64,000 bases of DNA from Exiguobacterium sp. s124 (GCF_018617485.1 NZ_JACSKH010000004.1:1-64000); one strand, 5' to 3'. Positions 8,756-17,076 are shown, counted from the first letter of the stretch. Notes: generated by a model not told the origin, from the letters alone. A program made the numbers and translations.

Positions 8756-9046
8756 TTAATGTCCATTAAGTTCTTCTAAAAATTGAACATCGCGACTATC
8801 AAGCAATGCTTCTGCTTCTTTGCGATACGTTTGATAGTGGGGTGAGGAGATATGCGCATCTAGTGCCGCCTTGTCTGCCCACTTTTCGTAAAAGACGAAC
8901 GCGTCCGGGTTTCCTTCGACACGATGTAACGTATAGAAGACGCAACCTACCTCGGCGCGTGATGGGGTGACGACTTGGCGTAAATGTGTCTCGAGTGCTG
9001 AACCGAGACCAGGCTTCGCTTTAATGTTAGCTAAAATGGTGATCAT
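8756..9046 (-). CDS. ABM-family (antibiotic biosynthesis monooxygenase-like) quinol monooxygenase
   Basis: 96 residues. MITILANIKAKPG at the start, VFYTLHRVEGNPDAFVFYEKW in the middle and HISSPHYQTY after it are typical of the dimeric ferredoxin-like ABM fold (YgiN-like quinol monooxygenases). The ATG at 9046 is preceded by AGGAGG at 7-nt spacing. It lies downstream of the DJ-1 gene on the same strand, separated by a perfect palindrome. It may detoxify quinols or similar electrophiles; the substrate is not provable here. Confidence 0.85.
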   Translation of the reverse strand: MITILANIKAKPGLGSALETHLRQVVTPSRAEVGCVFYTLHRVEGNPDAFVFYEKWADKAALDAHISSPHYQTYRKEAEALLDSRDVQFLEELNGH

Positions 9047-9065
9047 CTTTATTCCTCCTAAGAAC

Positions 9066-9097
9066 GATGACCCGTCTGTTCGAACAGACGGGTCATC
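9066..9097. repeat. 32-bp perfect palindrome
   Basis: The 16-base half GATGACCCGTCTGTTC is followed immediately by its exact reverse complement. It lies between the DJ-1 stop and the ABM ribosome binding site. On the minus strand it has only a short CTT after it, so it would be a weak terminator, a processing stem or a protein site. Confidence 0.85.
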
Positions 9098-9130
9098 CTC
9101 TTTCATCGATTGGCAACGAGAAAGAATCGA

Positions 9131-9793
9131 TTAGTTTAACGTGTGGATGACGGCTTTTGCGACAGCAACCGTCGACTGTGGATTTTGGCCTGTTACCAAG
9201 TTTCCATCGACTTGAACGTTTTCTGTGAAGTTGTCTGCGAGCACGATGTTCGCACCGAGTTCACGAAGACGCGTTTCAAGTAGGAACGGCATGTAGATAT
9301 CAAGACCTGTCGCACGTTCTTCTTCATCCGTGAACGTCGCAATCGTTTTACCGTTCACGAGTGGTGTCCCGTCAGACAATGTCGCACCGACAAGACCAGC
9401 GGGACCGTGGCAGACGGCAGCAACCGTTTTACCTGCTTCAAATAGTGAACGGATAGCAACATTCAACGCTTCGCTTTGTGGAAGGTCGAACATTGTTCCG
9501 TGACCACCTGGCATGAAGATGGCATCGAATTGATCGAAGTTGCTGATCGTCTTCAAATCAATCGTATCTTCGAGAAGAGGAGCCGTCGCTTGAATGTCAG
9601 CCGGTACTTCTCCTTCTAAACTGCGTGCGTCGATTGGAGATTGACCACCGTTCGGGCTAGCGACTGTGATGTCATATCCTTGTTGTTTGAACTCGACGTA
9701 TGCCTCACCAAATTCGGATAACCAAAGTCCAGTCGTGTGACCGTCCTTCATTTCTTTTGCGTTCGTCACGACCATTAATACATGTTTACTCAT
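9131..9793 (-). CDS. DJ-1/PfpI family protein (Hsp31/class I glutamine amidotransferase-like)
   Basis: 220 residues. The nucleophile elbow AAVCHGPAGL places Cys at residue 128, GGHGTMFDLP at about 96-106 forms the partner loop, and Glu27 sits where the family's acidic residue lies. This matches the Hsp31/YDR533C-like group, with reported glyoxalase III or deglycase activity toward methylglyoxal-type aldehydes. The site TAGGAGGAATGACAG precedes the ATG. It fits the surrounding electrophile-stress gene group. Confidence 0.88.
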   Translation of the reverse strand: MSKHVLMVVTNAKEMKDGHTTGLWLSEFGEAYVEFKQQGYDITVASPNGGQSPIDARSLEGEVPADIQATAPLLEDTIDLKTISNFDQFDAIFMPGGHGTMFDLPQSEALNVAIRSLFEAGKTVAAVCHGPAGLVGATLSDGTPLVNGKTIATFTDEEERATGLDIYMPFLLETRLRELGANIVLADNFTENVQVDGNLVTGQNPQSTVAVAKAVIHTLN

Positions 9794-9838
9794 CTGTCAT
9801 TCCTCCTAAGAAATAATCCGTTGTTTCGGTACGTGACT

Positions 9839-9867
9839 AGAATAACGCGCACTCTAACGAAAAACAA
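9839..9867 (-). promoter_or_regulatory. SigA promoter of DJ-1 gene
   Basis: On the minus strand, -35 TTGTTT (9862-9867), 17-bp spacer, -10 TATTCT (9839-9844). Confidence 0.7.
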
Positions 9868-9889
9868 ATTAAGAAAAAAAGCCTAATCT

Positions 9890-9904
9890 ATAAATAAATT
9901 TATA
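9890..9904. promoter_or_regulatory. AT-rich shared box, copy 2
   Basis: ATAAATAAATTTATA is the exact reverse complement of the box at 7762-7776. It sits just upstream of the DJ-1 promoter -35 element. Confidence 0.35.
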
Positions 9905-9912
9905 CATAAATC

Positions 9913-9944
9913 AAAAAGCCGTCCTCTCGCAAAAAAGAGGACGG
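9913..9944 (-). terminator. terminator of ABC-F operon
   Basis: Stem CCGTCCTCT/AGAGGACGG (9919-9927/9936-9944). On the minus strand it is followed by CTTTTTG. Confidence 0.85.
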
Positions 9945-9949
9945 ACGGT

Positions 9950-10357
9950 TCAAGCTTTAGGCTGTCGATAGTTCTCGCGATGCCATGTATTGATGCGGCT
10001 CACGATAAACACAAGGAGGGCGAGAATCCACATGAAGAGCGTCTCTTCATAGAAGTGGGCCCACACTGATCCGGGCGCATAAAACGTATGAACGGTCACA
10101 TCGACCGGCCAGACGACGATACGGATGAAGAGCGTGCTCATGAGCAGTCCACTGAAGAGACTGAGTAGAATGCCTGGCCACGTCTGAATAATGAAACCGA
10201 TCACGACCGGTAAAAAGTAAAAGAGAATAGACGGGACGATCGTCGATTCGCCTCGGATGAGTTCAGACACGAACTCGGTTCCGGTCGGCACAATGTAGGC
10301 CAGTCCCGTGAGGAACGCTTGGATGAACTCGATTCGCATGGCACGGGTACGCATCAT
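9950..10357 (-). CDS. multi-pass membrane protein, unknown function
   Basis: 135 residues with about three to four hydrophobic segments (about 7-30, 45-80, 108-125). The start ATG at 10357 overlaps the ABC-F stop codon (ATGA), and its GGGAGGA ribosome binding site lies within the end of the ABC-F gene, indicating translational coupling. No motif is recognised. The coupling suggests a shared expression level rather than a proven shared function. Confidence 0.78.
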   Translation of the reverse strand: MMRTRAMRIEFIQAFLTGLAYIVPTGTEFVSELIRGESTIVPSILFYFLPVVIGFIIQTWPGILLSLFSGLLMSTLFIRIVVWPVDVTVHTFYAPGSVWAHFYEETLFMWILALLVFIVSRINTWHRENYRQPKA

Positions 10358-12255
10358 GTATGGAGTTCCTCCCATTCCGCATAGAGAGCTGTGATTGATT
10401 CTTTCGCTGCGTCCGATTCGGTCGACAACTCCTGGGCGCGGGCGAAGTCGTTGAAGACATCCGGTTCACAGAGCAATTGTTCAATTTCATCAAGGCGGTT
10501 CTCATGTTGCTCAATCGCAAGTTCGATTTCTTCGATGCGCTGTTTGATCCGACGCTCTTCCCGTTGCTGCTCTTTGTCGGCACGCTGTTTCTTCACGACG
10601 ACCTGCTTCGTCTCTTCACGAGCGAGACGCGCGAGTTCTTCGAGTTCTTCTTTCTTCTCGACGTAATACGAGTAGTCACCGAGATACTCGTCGATGCCGT
10701 TCGGCGTGATTTCTAACACACGTGTCGCGAGTCGGTCAATGAAGTATCGGTCGTGTGAGACAAAGAGGATCGTACCTGGGTAGTCGAGGAGCGCGTTCTC
10801 TAAAATCATCTTCGAGTCGAGGTCCAAGTGGTTCGTCGGCTCATCTAAGATGAGCAGGTTCGGCTGCTCGAGCTTCAATTTGGCCAACGTGAGTCGTGCC
10901 CGTTCGCCACCAGAGAGTTCGTGGACACGCTTCATGACATCATCGCCGCTGAATAGGAACTGTCCGAGCAGACTCCGGACTTCTTGTTCGCGCATGAGCG
11001 GCCAGTCATTCCAAATCTCATCGATGACACGGTTCGCGTCGGACAAGTTTTGTTGTTCCTGATCGTAGTAGCCGATCTCGACGCCGGTCCCGTAGCGAAT
11101 CTCGCCAGTGAGGGCGGCTTGCTGTTTCGTTAACACTTTAAGTAATGTCGACTTCCCGACTCCGTTCGGACCGACGAGGGCGACCGATTCACCGCGTTGT
11201 AGCTGGAAGCGAAGATGTTGGGCGATTGCGTCCTCATATCCGATGGCGAGGTCACTCGCGCTCAATACATCGTTTCCGCTTTGGCGTTTGATGGAGAAGG
11301 AAAGGACGGCACTGCGCTCGTCACCATCTGGAGCATCGAGGCGGTCGACTTTCTCGAGACGCTTCCGCACGCTTTGCGCACGTTTCGTCGTCGTCGCTCG
11401 GGCGATGTTTCGCTGAATGAAGTCCTGCATCTTGGCAATCTCTTCTTGCTGCGACTCAAACTGCTTCTTTTCTTGTTCGTAGAGGGCGGCCTTCTGCTCG
11501 AGATACTTCGTATAGTTCCCGACGAAACGGCGGCTGCGGTGACGCGACAGCTCATAGACGACCGAGACGACACGGTCGAGGAAGTACCGGTCGTGGGAGA
11601 CGATGAGGACGGCGCCTTTATAGCCGCTCAAGTACTTCTCAAGCCAGGCAAGCGTCTCGATGTCCAAATGGTTCGTCGGCTCGTCCAAGATGAGTAGGTC
11701 GGGACTTTGAAGGAGCATCTTCGCCAAGGCGAGGCGTGTCCGTTGTCCACCGGAGAGTGTGTCGATGCGACGTTCGAAATCGTCCGGATAGAAACGCATT
11801 CCGTGGAGGACCGAGCGGATCGTTGCTTCATATTGATATCCGCCACGTTCTTTGAACGTATGCTGCTCTTCATCATAAGAAGAGAGGAGACGTTCGTACG
11901 CCGCAGCGTCATTTAAAATCCGTTCCGAGCCCATATCTGCTTCCATGCGACGGAGCGTCTTTTCTTGCTCGATTAAGCCTGTGAAGACGGTGAGCATCTC
12001 GTTCCAAATGGTCTCATCGGATTCTAGCCCTGAGTCTTGGGCGAGATAGCCGATCGTGACGTCTTTCGGCTTCATGATGTCCCCAGAGTCATAGTTATAT
12101 TCACCAGCGATGACCTTCAAAAGCGTCGACTTCCCGGCCCCGTTACGACCGACGAGGGCGACGCGTTCGCCTTCTTGGATTTCGAGTTTTACGTTTTCTA
12201 AAATCGGCTCAACGCCGAAGGATTTGGATAAGTTATTGACTTGCAGTAGGATCAA
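10354..12255 (-). CDS. ydiF: ABC-F family ribosome-associated ATPase (YdiF-like)
   Basis: 633 residues, two ABC cassettes without membrane segments. The first has Walker A GRNGAGKST (about 36-44), signature LSGGQRTRLA and Walker B LLILDEPTNHLD. The second has GPNGVGKST, LSGGERARL and LLILDEPTNHLD. A charged inter-domain linker and a C-terminal coiled coil (about 535-630) complete the ABC-F plan. Such proteins act on the ribosome E-site. YdiF-type members are constitutive and not necessarily resistance factors. The position next to tsaD and rex agrees with B. subtilis ydiF. Confidence 0.92.
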   Translation of the reverse strand: MILLQVNNLSKSFGVEPILENVKLEIQEGERVALVGRNGAGKSTLLKVIAGEYNYDSGDIMKPKDVTIGYLAQDSGLESDETIWNEMLTVFTGLIEQEKTLRRMEADMGSERILNDAAAYERLLSSYDEEQHTFKERGGYQYEATIRSVLHGMRFYPDDFERRIDTLSGGQRTRLALAKMLLQSPDLLILDEPTNHLDIETLAWLEKYLSGYKGAVLIVSHDRYFLDRVVSVVYELSRHRSRRFVGNYTKYLEQKAALYEQEKKQFESQQEEIAKMQDFIQRNIARATTTKRAQSVRKRLEKVDRLDAPDGDERSAVLSFSIKRQSGNDVLSASDLAIGYEDAIAQHLRFQLQRGESVALVGPNGVGKSTLLKVLTKQQAALTGEIRYGTGVEIGYYDQEQQNLSDANRVIDEIWNDWPLMREQEVRSLLGQFLFSGDDVMKRVHELSGGERARLTLAKLKLEQPNLLILDEPTNHLDLDSKMILENALLDYPGTILFVSHDRYFIDRLATRVLEITPNGIDEYLGDYSYYVEKKEELEELARLAREETKQVVVKKQRADKEQQREERRIKQRIEEIELAIEQHENRLDEIEQLLCEPDVFNDFARAQELSTESDAAKESITALYAEWEELHT

Positions 12256-12318
12256 GTGAAAAAACCCCTTTCTCTCTATTTAGTATACTGTATTTTTCAG
12301 CGATTTTAGGTATATTCG

Positions 12319-12347
12319 TTGAGTGGTCATGTGAATTCGTTTACAAT
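12319..12347 (+). promoter_or_regulatory. SigA promoter of rex-tatA-tatC
   Basis: -35 TTGAGT (12319-12324), exactly 17-bp spacer, -10 TACAAT (12342-12347). Confidence 0.8.
12329..12346. promoter_or_regulatory. candidate Rex operator at rex promoter
   Basis: ATGTGAATTCGTTTACAA matches 13 of 18 positions of the Rex consensus TTGTGAAATATTTCACAA as I recall it. It overlaps the spacer and -10 of the rex promoter, predicting negative autoregulation. Confidence 0.6.
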
Positions 12348-12405
12348 CAAGGTGTATGAAATTCAGATTCGTTTGTAACGTGTCGTAAAAAGGAGGCTCT
12401 TTCCG

Positions 12406-13062
12406 TTGAGTCAAAACGAACCAAAGATTCCACAAGCGACAGCCAAACGGTTGCCACTATACTATCGATTTATTCAAAGCCTGCATGCGTCAGGGAAACA
12501 ACGTGTCTCTTCAGCAGAACTGAGTGAGGCGGTCAAGGTCGATTCGGCTACGATTCGCCGTGATTTCTCGTACTTCGGTGCGCTCGGTAAAAAGGGATAT
12601 GGCTATAACGTGCAGTATCTGTTAGACTTTTTCCGAAAGACACTGAATCAGGACGAGATTACGAATGTCGCCTTGGTCGGGGTCGGTCACCTTGGGACGG
12701 CATTCGTCAACTATAACTTCCTTAAAAACAATAACACACATATCGTCGTCGGGTTCGACGCAGACGAGACAAAAGTCGGCACGACGATGTCAGGCGTCCC
12801 AATTCATCACGTCGATGAGATGGAACAGATTATGGAGCAAAACAAGATTGACGTCGCGATTTTGACGGTACCTTCTGCCTATGCGCAGTCCGTCGCAGAC
12901 GACTTGGTGCGTTTCGGCATCAAGGGCATCTTGAACTTCACACCGGCACGACTTACCGTACCGGACACGGTTCGCGTTCATCACATCGATTTGTCGATTG
13001 AGCTGCAGTCACTCATTTACTTTATGCAACACTATCCAACCGCTGAGGGGGTCCATCAATAA
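12406..13062 (+). CDS. rex: redox-sensing transcriptional repressor Rex
   Basis: 218 residues. A winged helix with [23 protein letters not shown] (about 45-67) is followed by a Rossmann fold with GVGHLG at 92-97. Rex binds NADH or NAD+ and represses fermentative, respiratory and NADH-oxidising genes when NADH is low. It starts at TTG with AAAAAGGAGG nine nt upstream. The stop overlaps the tatA ATG by one base. A Rex-like site in its own promoter suggests autoregulation. B. subtilis ydiH. Confidence 0.96.
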   Translation: MSQNEPKIPQATAKRLPLYYRFIQSLHASGKQRVSSAELSEAVKVDSATIRRDFSYFGALGKKGYGYNVQYLLDFFRKTLNQDEITNVALVGVGHLGTAFVNYNFLKNNNTHIVVGFDADETKVGTTMSGVPIHHVDEMEQIMEQNKIDVAILTVPSAYAQSVADDLVRFGIKGILNFTPARLTVPDTVRVHHIDLSIELQSLIYFMQHYPTAEGVHQ

Positions 13063-13280
13063 TGGAATTACTAGCATCATCACTCGTCGTCGGAATTCCG
13101 GGTGGGGCGAGTCTATTCATCATCGCCATCATCGCGCTCATCATCTTCGGACCGAAGAAATTACCGGAGTTTGGTCGCGCGGCCGGACAGACACTTCGTG
13201 AGTTCAAAAATGCAACGAACGGCATGATGAACGAGCACGACGAGAACGACAAGAAAGCTATCGAAAAGAAAGAGCAGTAA
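13062..13280 (+). CDS. tatA: twin-arginine translocase subunit TatA
   Basis: 72 residues. One N-terminal membrane segment (about 10-28) is followed by the FGPKKLPEFGRAAGQTLREFK amphipathic helix and an acidic/charged tail. TatA forms the pore of the Tat system that exports folded proteins. It is coupled to rex (1-nt overlap) and followed 3 nt later by tatC, the two-component TatA-TatC arrangement of Firmicutes (tatAy-tatCy of B. subtilis). Confidence 0.95.
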   Translation: MELLASSLVVGIPGGASLFIIAIIALIIFGPKKLPEFGRAAGQTLREFKNATNGMMNEHDENDKKAIEKKEQ

Positions 13281-13283
13281 GCC

Positions 13284-14072
13284 ATGAATCATCAACCTGA
13301 TCAAGAGCGGGAACTCACCGATCACTTGACAGAGCTGCGAAGACGACTGATGCTATCTGCATTTGTCGTCTTTGCCTTCTTTTTGATGGCTTTGCCGAGT
13401 GTCAAATATGTACTCGCGTACTTGCAAGAAGATCTCGTCGAACGCGGGCTCGAACTGAACGCCTTTGGTGTCGCGGACCCGCTCATGATTTACTTGAACT
13501 TAGCGCTCATCATCGGCCTGATTGCGGCGAGCCCATTCCTACTGTATCAAGTGTGGGCGTTTGTCGCACCCGGTCTGCATCCGAATGAACGGAAAGGCAC
13601 CCTTGCCTATATCCCGATCATCTTCGGATTGTTCTTGATCGGTCTTGCGTTCGCCTACTACTGGTTGTTCCCGCTCGTCCTCGATATCTCGACGGACCTC
13701 GGGCAAGACCTCGGACTCGAACAAATCATCGGAGCCAACAATTACTTCACGTTCTTGTTGCAACTGACGATCCCGTTCGGTCTATTGTTCCAATTGCCGG
13801 TCGTGACGATGTTCTTGACCCGGATTGGTGTCGTGACACCATACTTCTTATCGAAGATTCGTAAGTATGCGTATTTCGCGCTATTCGTAGTCGCGGCATT
13901 CATCACACCGCCGGATTTGACATCGCACCTCATGGTATCGTTGCCACTCTTCTTCCTATATGAAATCAGTTTATCGATTTCACGCGTCGCCTATAAAGGA
14001 GTGCTACGTCGGGAGAAAGAAGCGATGGTGCAAGAACAGATGGATTTAATGAAACAGATGAATGAGAAATAA
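13284..14072 (+). CDS. tatC: twin-arginine translocase subunit TatC
   Basis: 262 residues, six predicted membrane segments. Characteristic TatC motifs: LTDHLTELRRRL at the N-terminus, the SPFLLYQVWAFVAPGL block and FGLLFQLPVV. TatC recognises the twin-arginine signal. A stop and a strong terminator follow. It is encoded with rex and tatA in one transcript. Confidence 0.96.
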   Translation: MNHQPDQERELTDHLTELRRRLMLSAFVVFAFFLMALPSVKYVLAYLQEDLVERGLELNAFGVADPLMIYLNLALIIGLIAASPFLLYQVWAFVAPGLHPNERKGTLAYIPIIFGLFLIGLAFAYYWLFPLVLDISTDLGQDLGLEQIIGANNYFTFLLQLTIPFGLLFQLPVVTMFLTRIGVVTPYFLSKIRKYAYFALFVVAAFITPPDLTSHLMVSLPLFFLYEISLSISRVAYKGVLRREKEAMVQEQMDLMKQMNEK

Positions 14073-14105
14073 GCATCGTTCCGTAAATGGGACGATGCTT
14101 TTTTA
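14071..14105 (+). terminator. terminator of rex-tatAC operon
   Basis: Twelve-base-pair stem AAGCATCGTTCC/GGGACGATGCTT with loop GTAAAT, followed by T5. Confidence 0.92.
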
Positions 14106-14186
14106 TGTGCACTACACTATAGTTCAATTGGAAGTTCATACTGTTCAAATTTTAGACACTCTTACGTGAAATAGTGAGCATAGTCA

Positions 14187-14215
14187 TTGAATCCTATATT
14201 GTGAAATAGTACACT
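14187..14215 (+). promoter_or_regulatory. SigA promoter of nox
   Basis: -35 TTGAAT (14187-14192), 17-bp spacer, -10 TACACT (14210-14215). Transcription would start near 14222. Confidence 0.75.
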
Positions 14216-14216
14216 A
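14199..14216. promoter_or_regulatory. candidate Rex operator 1 at nox
   Basis: TTGTGAAATAGTACACTA matches 15 of 18 positions of the Rex consensus and covers the spacer and -10 of the nox promoter. GTGAAATAGT is repeated 35 bp upstream (14166-14175). Confidence 0.65.
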
Positions 14217-14231
14217 AGGTCAAGAATTAAA

Positions 14232-14247
14232 TGTGATGTTTATCACA
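14232..14247. promoter_or_regulatory. TGTGA-N6-TCACA palindrome at nox
   Basis: TGTGATGTTTATCACA has perfect outer half-sites. It fits Rex moderately (13/18 in the extended frame) and fits Crp/Fnr-type sites very well. Its centre is 32 bp, about three helical turns, downstream of the first Rex-like site. Confidence 0.6.
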
Positions 14248-14294
14248 ATGTGAAAAGAAACGTACTGTCTAACATAAAAGGAGAGACGACTCAT

Positions 14295-15641
14295 ATGAAA
14301 ATCGCAGTCATCGGATGTACACATGCAGGAACAGCAGCTGTCAAAGGGTTACTCGCAAAGAACGACAATCTCGACATCACCGTTTACGAGCGGAACGACA
14401 ACGTCAGTTTCCTCTCGTGTGGGATTGCGCTCCACGTCGGTGGGGTCGTCCAACGTGCAGAAGAATTATTCTACTCATCTCCACGTGAACTTGAAGAACT
14501 CGGAGCGACAATGCGCATGAAACATGACGTCCTATCCATCGATGCCGAAGCGAAGACGGTCCACGCCAAAAACCTCGAGACGGGAGAAGACGTGCATGAC
14601 ACGTATGACCGCTTGATCGTCACGACAGGTTCATGGCCGATCGTCCCGACGCTCCCAGGAATCGAAATGAATGGAATCGAACTTTGTAAAAACTATGCGC
14701 ACGCACAACGCATTATCGAGCGGGCGACAGACGCGACGAAGATTGCCGTCATCGGGGCGGGGTATATCGGGGTCGAACTCGTCGAGGCGTTTGAAGCATA
14801 CGGTAAACATGTCACATTCATCGACAGTGCCGACCGTATCTTGAACAAATATCTCGACAAGTCGTTCACGGATCAATTGGAAGCGGATATGACAAGTCGC
14901 GGAATCGACCTCGAACTTGGTCAGACGGTCGAGGCATTCCGTGGAACGAGCGGAAACGTCACACATGTCGTGACGGACAAAGGTGAATTCGAGGCGGACC
15001 TTGTCATCTTGTGTGTCGGATTTCGTCCGAACACAGGACTCTTAGAAGGACAGGTCGACATGCTCGGAAACGGTGCCATCATCGTCGATGAATATATGCG
15101 CACGAGCAACCCGGACATCTTTGCGGCAGGCGACAGCTGTGCCGTCTACTACAACCCGGCGCGTACACACGCCTATATCCCACTTGCGACGAATGCGGTC
15201 CGGATGGGAACGCTCGTCGCAGAAAACATGATGCAGCCTCGTGTCCGCTATCAAGGGACACAAGGAACGTCAGGACTACGACTCTATGACTGGAACATTG
15301 CGTCATCTGGTCTGACAGAAGAAGCGGCATCCCTATTCGGACTCGACGTAGAAAGTGTCGTCATCGAGGATGCGTATCGTCCGGAGTTCATGCCGACCGC
15401 AGAGAAAGTTGAATTTAAACTCGTCTATGAGACAGGGACACATCGCATTGTCGGAGGACAAGTGTTGTCGAAAGCGGATTTGACACAAGCGGTCAATACG
15501 CTCTCCCTTGCCATCCAAAACGAGATGACGATCGAAGAACTCGCATATGTCGACTTCTTCTTCCAGCCACACTACAACAAACCATGGCACTTCTTGAACA
15601 GCGGTGCGCTTGAAGCGATGAAAGACAAAGTGAATGCCTAA
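14295..15641 (+). CDS. nox: water-forming NADH oxidase / CoA-disulfide reductase family
   Basis: 448 residues. N-terminal FAD motif IAVIGCTHAGTAAVKG, redox-active Cys42 in FLSCGIAL, NAD-binding VIGAGYIGVELVEAF at about 155-170, second FAD motif IFAAGDSCAV and a C-terminal dimerisation domain. The single active-site Cys42 and THAG start match water-forming NADH oxidases of lactic bacteria and bacilli (O2 + 2 NADH to 2 H2O). The ATG at 14295 follows AAAAGGAGAG. Expression is probably Rex-controlled from the upstream sites, which would link NADH excess to oxygen reduction. Confidence 0.88.
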   Translation: MKIAVIGCTHAGTAAVKGLLAKNDNLDITVYERNDNVSFLSCGIALHVGGVVQRAEELFYSSPRELEELGATMRMKHDVLSIDAEAKTVHAKNLETGEDVHDTYDRLIVTTGSWPIVPTLPGIEMNGIELCKNYAHAQRIIERATDATKIAVIGAGYIGVELVEAFEAYGKHVTFIDSADRILNKYLDKSFTDQLEADMTSRGIDLELGQTVEAFRGTSGNVTHVVTDKGEFEADLVILCVGFRPNTGLLEGQVDMLGNGAIIVDEYMRTSNPDIFAAGDSCAVYYNPARTHAYIPLATNAVRMGTLVAENMMQPRVRYQGTQGTSGLRLYDWNIASSGLTEEAASLFGLDVESVVIEDAYRPEFMPTAEKVEFKLVYETGTHRIVGGQVLSKADLTQAVNTLSLAIQNEMTIEELAYVDFFFQPHYNKPWHFLNSGALEAMKDKVNA

Positions 15642-15645
15642 CAAA

Positions 15646-15676
15646 AAAACGCGGAAGCTAACAGCTTTCGCGTTTT
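15646..15676. terminator. bidirectional terminator
   Basis: Fourteen-base-pair stem AAAACGCGGAAGCT/AGCTTTCGCGTTTT around AAC, between nox and the convergent pspC-like gene. Confidence 0.9.
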
Positions 15677-15677
15677 C

Positions 15678-15860
15678 TTATAGATAGTGCGGTTCATCCT
15701 TCATCAAATTGGCAAGTAAGATGTAGATGAGAAAGTTTGCTGGCAAAAAGACGAATAAGAGACGAATCTCAAAAGAAGAGATATTCACATATTCAGCGAT
15801 TCCGCCACATACTCCGGCAATGGAGCGGTCGGTCGCCGACTTTCGAAGAGTACGTTGCAT
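15678..15860 (-). CDS. PspC domain protein
   Basis: 60 residues. The start LRKSATDRSIAGVCGGIAEYVNIS followed by one hydrophobic segment is the short stand-alone PspC domain, a predicted membrane/envelope-stress protein. The ATG at 15860 follows AAGGAG. It is convergent with nox. Confidence 0.9.
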   Translation of the reverse strand: MQRTLRKSATDRSIAGVCGGIAEYVNISSFEIRLLFVFLPANFLIYILLANLMKDEPHYL

Positions 15861-16017
15861 AGAAAATCTCCTTATGAGTGATATGTAAATTTTACCATGC
15901 GAGCGCATCATTGTCCGCATTGATTAATTGGTGTATGTAGATTATTTACAAGTCACTCGGGGAAATAGAGTAGCGTACGTGCTCGTCATGCTTTCTACCT
16001 TAAAGGAGGAATTTTTC

Positions 16018-16491
16018 ATGGCTAAAAAGGAAAAACAACCGTATCACATCGTCACGTTCACGTTCCCAGAAGAGGCCATCTCGTATCAGGCGTTCAGTAA
16101 GCTGAAAAAGTATCATTCGGATGGACTCGTCGGATTCGAACAATTGGTCATCATCAAGCGTGAAGAAAACGGGGCGTTCTCGTTCGAGGATGCGGCGCAA
16201 CTCGCACCGGTCAACAAGTCGACGAAAGGTGCGCTCATCGGGATGGCGGTTGGAATCCTCGGTGGACCGTTCGGAATTTTATTCGGAACACTCACAGGTG
16301 GTCTCATCGGCGGCACGAAAGACGTGAAGCATATGCAAGGTATTCAAGATACATTCAAACGGACGGTCGGTAATATCGAACCAGGTCAGACCGGGGTTAT
16401 GGCCATCGGGGAAGAATTCGACCCATCGATTTTAGACGGGCTCGCAGAGGAGTTTGGAGGAACGGTCACGCGGACAGACGAGGAGTTGTGA
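16018..16491 (+). CDS. DUF1269 membrane protein
   Basis: 157 residues. The central glycine-rich hydrophobic hairpin (about 67-98, GALIGMAVGILGGPFGILFGTLTGGLIGG) and the surrounding alpha/beta region match DUF1269-type proteins, poorly characterised and often stress-linked. The start follows AAAGGAGGA at 16002-16010. The next gene begins 4 nt after the stop, suggesting an operon. Confidence 0.8.
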   Translation: MAKKEKQPYHIVTFTFPEEAISYQAFSKLKKYHSDGLVGFEQLVIIKREENGAFSFEDAAQLAPVNKSTKGALIGMAVGILGGPFGILFGTLTGGLIGGTKDVKHMQGIQDTFKRTVGNIEPGQTGVMAIGEEFDPSILDGLAEEFGGTVTRTDEEL

Positions 16492-16494
16492 GTG

Positions 16495-17073
16495 ATGAAA
16501 CTCGGAATCTTAGGTGCCGGGAAAGTCGGACGCACGCTCGGCGAACAGTTCGAACGAGAAGGCTATGAGGTGCTGTATGGAACACGGACGGAGCGGGAAG
16601 GCACGTTGACGTTACAAGAGGTCGCCTTGAGGAGTGATGTCCTCCTGCTCTGTACGCCGTTCGCGGCCGCAGTCGACCTATTGCCGACACTTGACGGACT
16701 GGACGGGAAAGTATTGATTGATGTGACGAATCCGATTGCGATCGAGTTTAACGAGGTCAAGCGACCGGATGGGGTGTCGGGTGCGGAGTATTTGCAGCGA
16801 CTCGTTCCTGATACAAAAGTTGTGAAGGCGTTCAATCAGACAGGGGTCGAGAATTTAGGCAATCCGAATGGGTCTGTCATGTTCGTTGCAGGGGATGATG
16901 AAGAGGCGGTACGGCTTGTCGTCGAGCTATCGAACAAGATTGGTTTCGATACGCACCCACTCCACGGTCTGAAGCTCGCCCGCGAACTAGAAGGGTTAGC
17001 GTGGCTATGGATTCATTACGCGGTGAAAGAACGGAAAACACGGGATTTCGCATTCTACTTAAAAGAACGCTAA
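16495..17073 (+). CDS. NADPH-dependent F420 reductase-like NAD(P)-binding protein
   Basis: 192 residues. N-terminal Rossmann motif LGILGAGKVGRTLGEQF, then VLIDVTNPI and VVKAFNQTG, typical of the F420H2:NADP oxidoreductase-like group. Many bacteria carry such proteins without making F420, so the true substrate is unknown. The ATG at 16495 is favoured by GAGGAG upstream. It is probably cotranscribed with the DUF1269 gene. Confidence 0.82.
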   Translation: MKLGILGAGKVGRTLGEQFEREGYEVLYGTRTEREGTLTLQEVALRSDVLLLCTPFAAAVDLLPTLDGLDGKVLIDVTNPIAIEFNEVKRPDGVSGAEYLQRLVPDTKVVKAFNQTGVENLGNPNGSVMFVAGDDEEAVRLVVELSNKIGFDTHPLHGLKLARELEGLAWLWIHYAVKERKTRDFAFYLKER

Positions 17074-17076
17074 AAA

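Noticed and set aside
15941-15966. GGGGAAAT string before the DUF1269 gene as a SigB -10
   Set aside because: No GTTT-type -35 at 12-15 bp upstream, so the SigB promoter is not supported.
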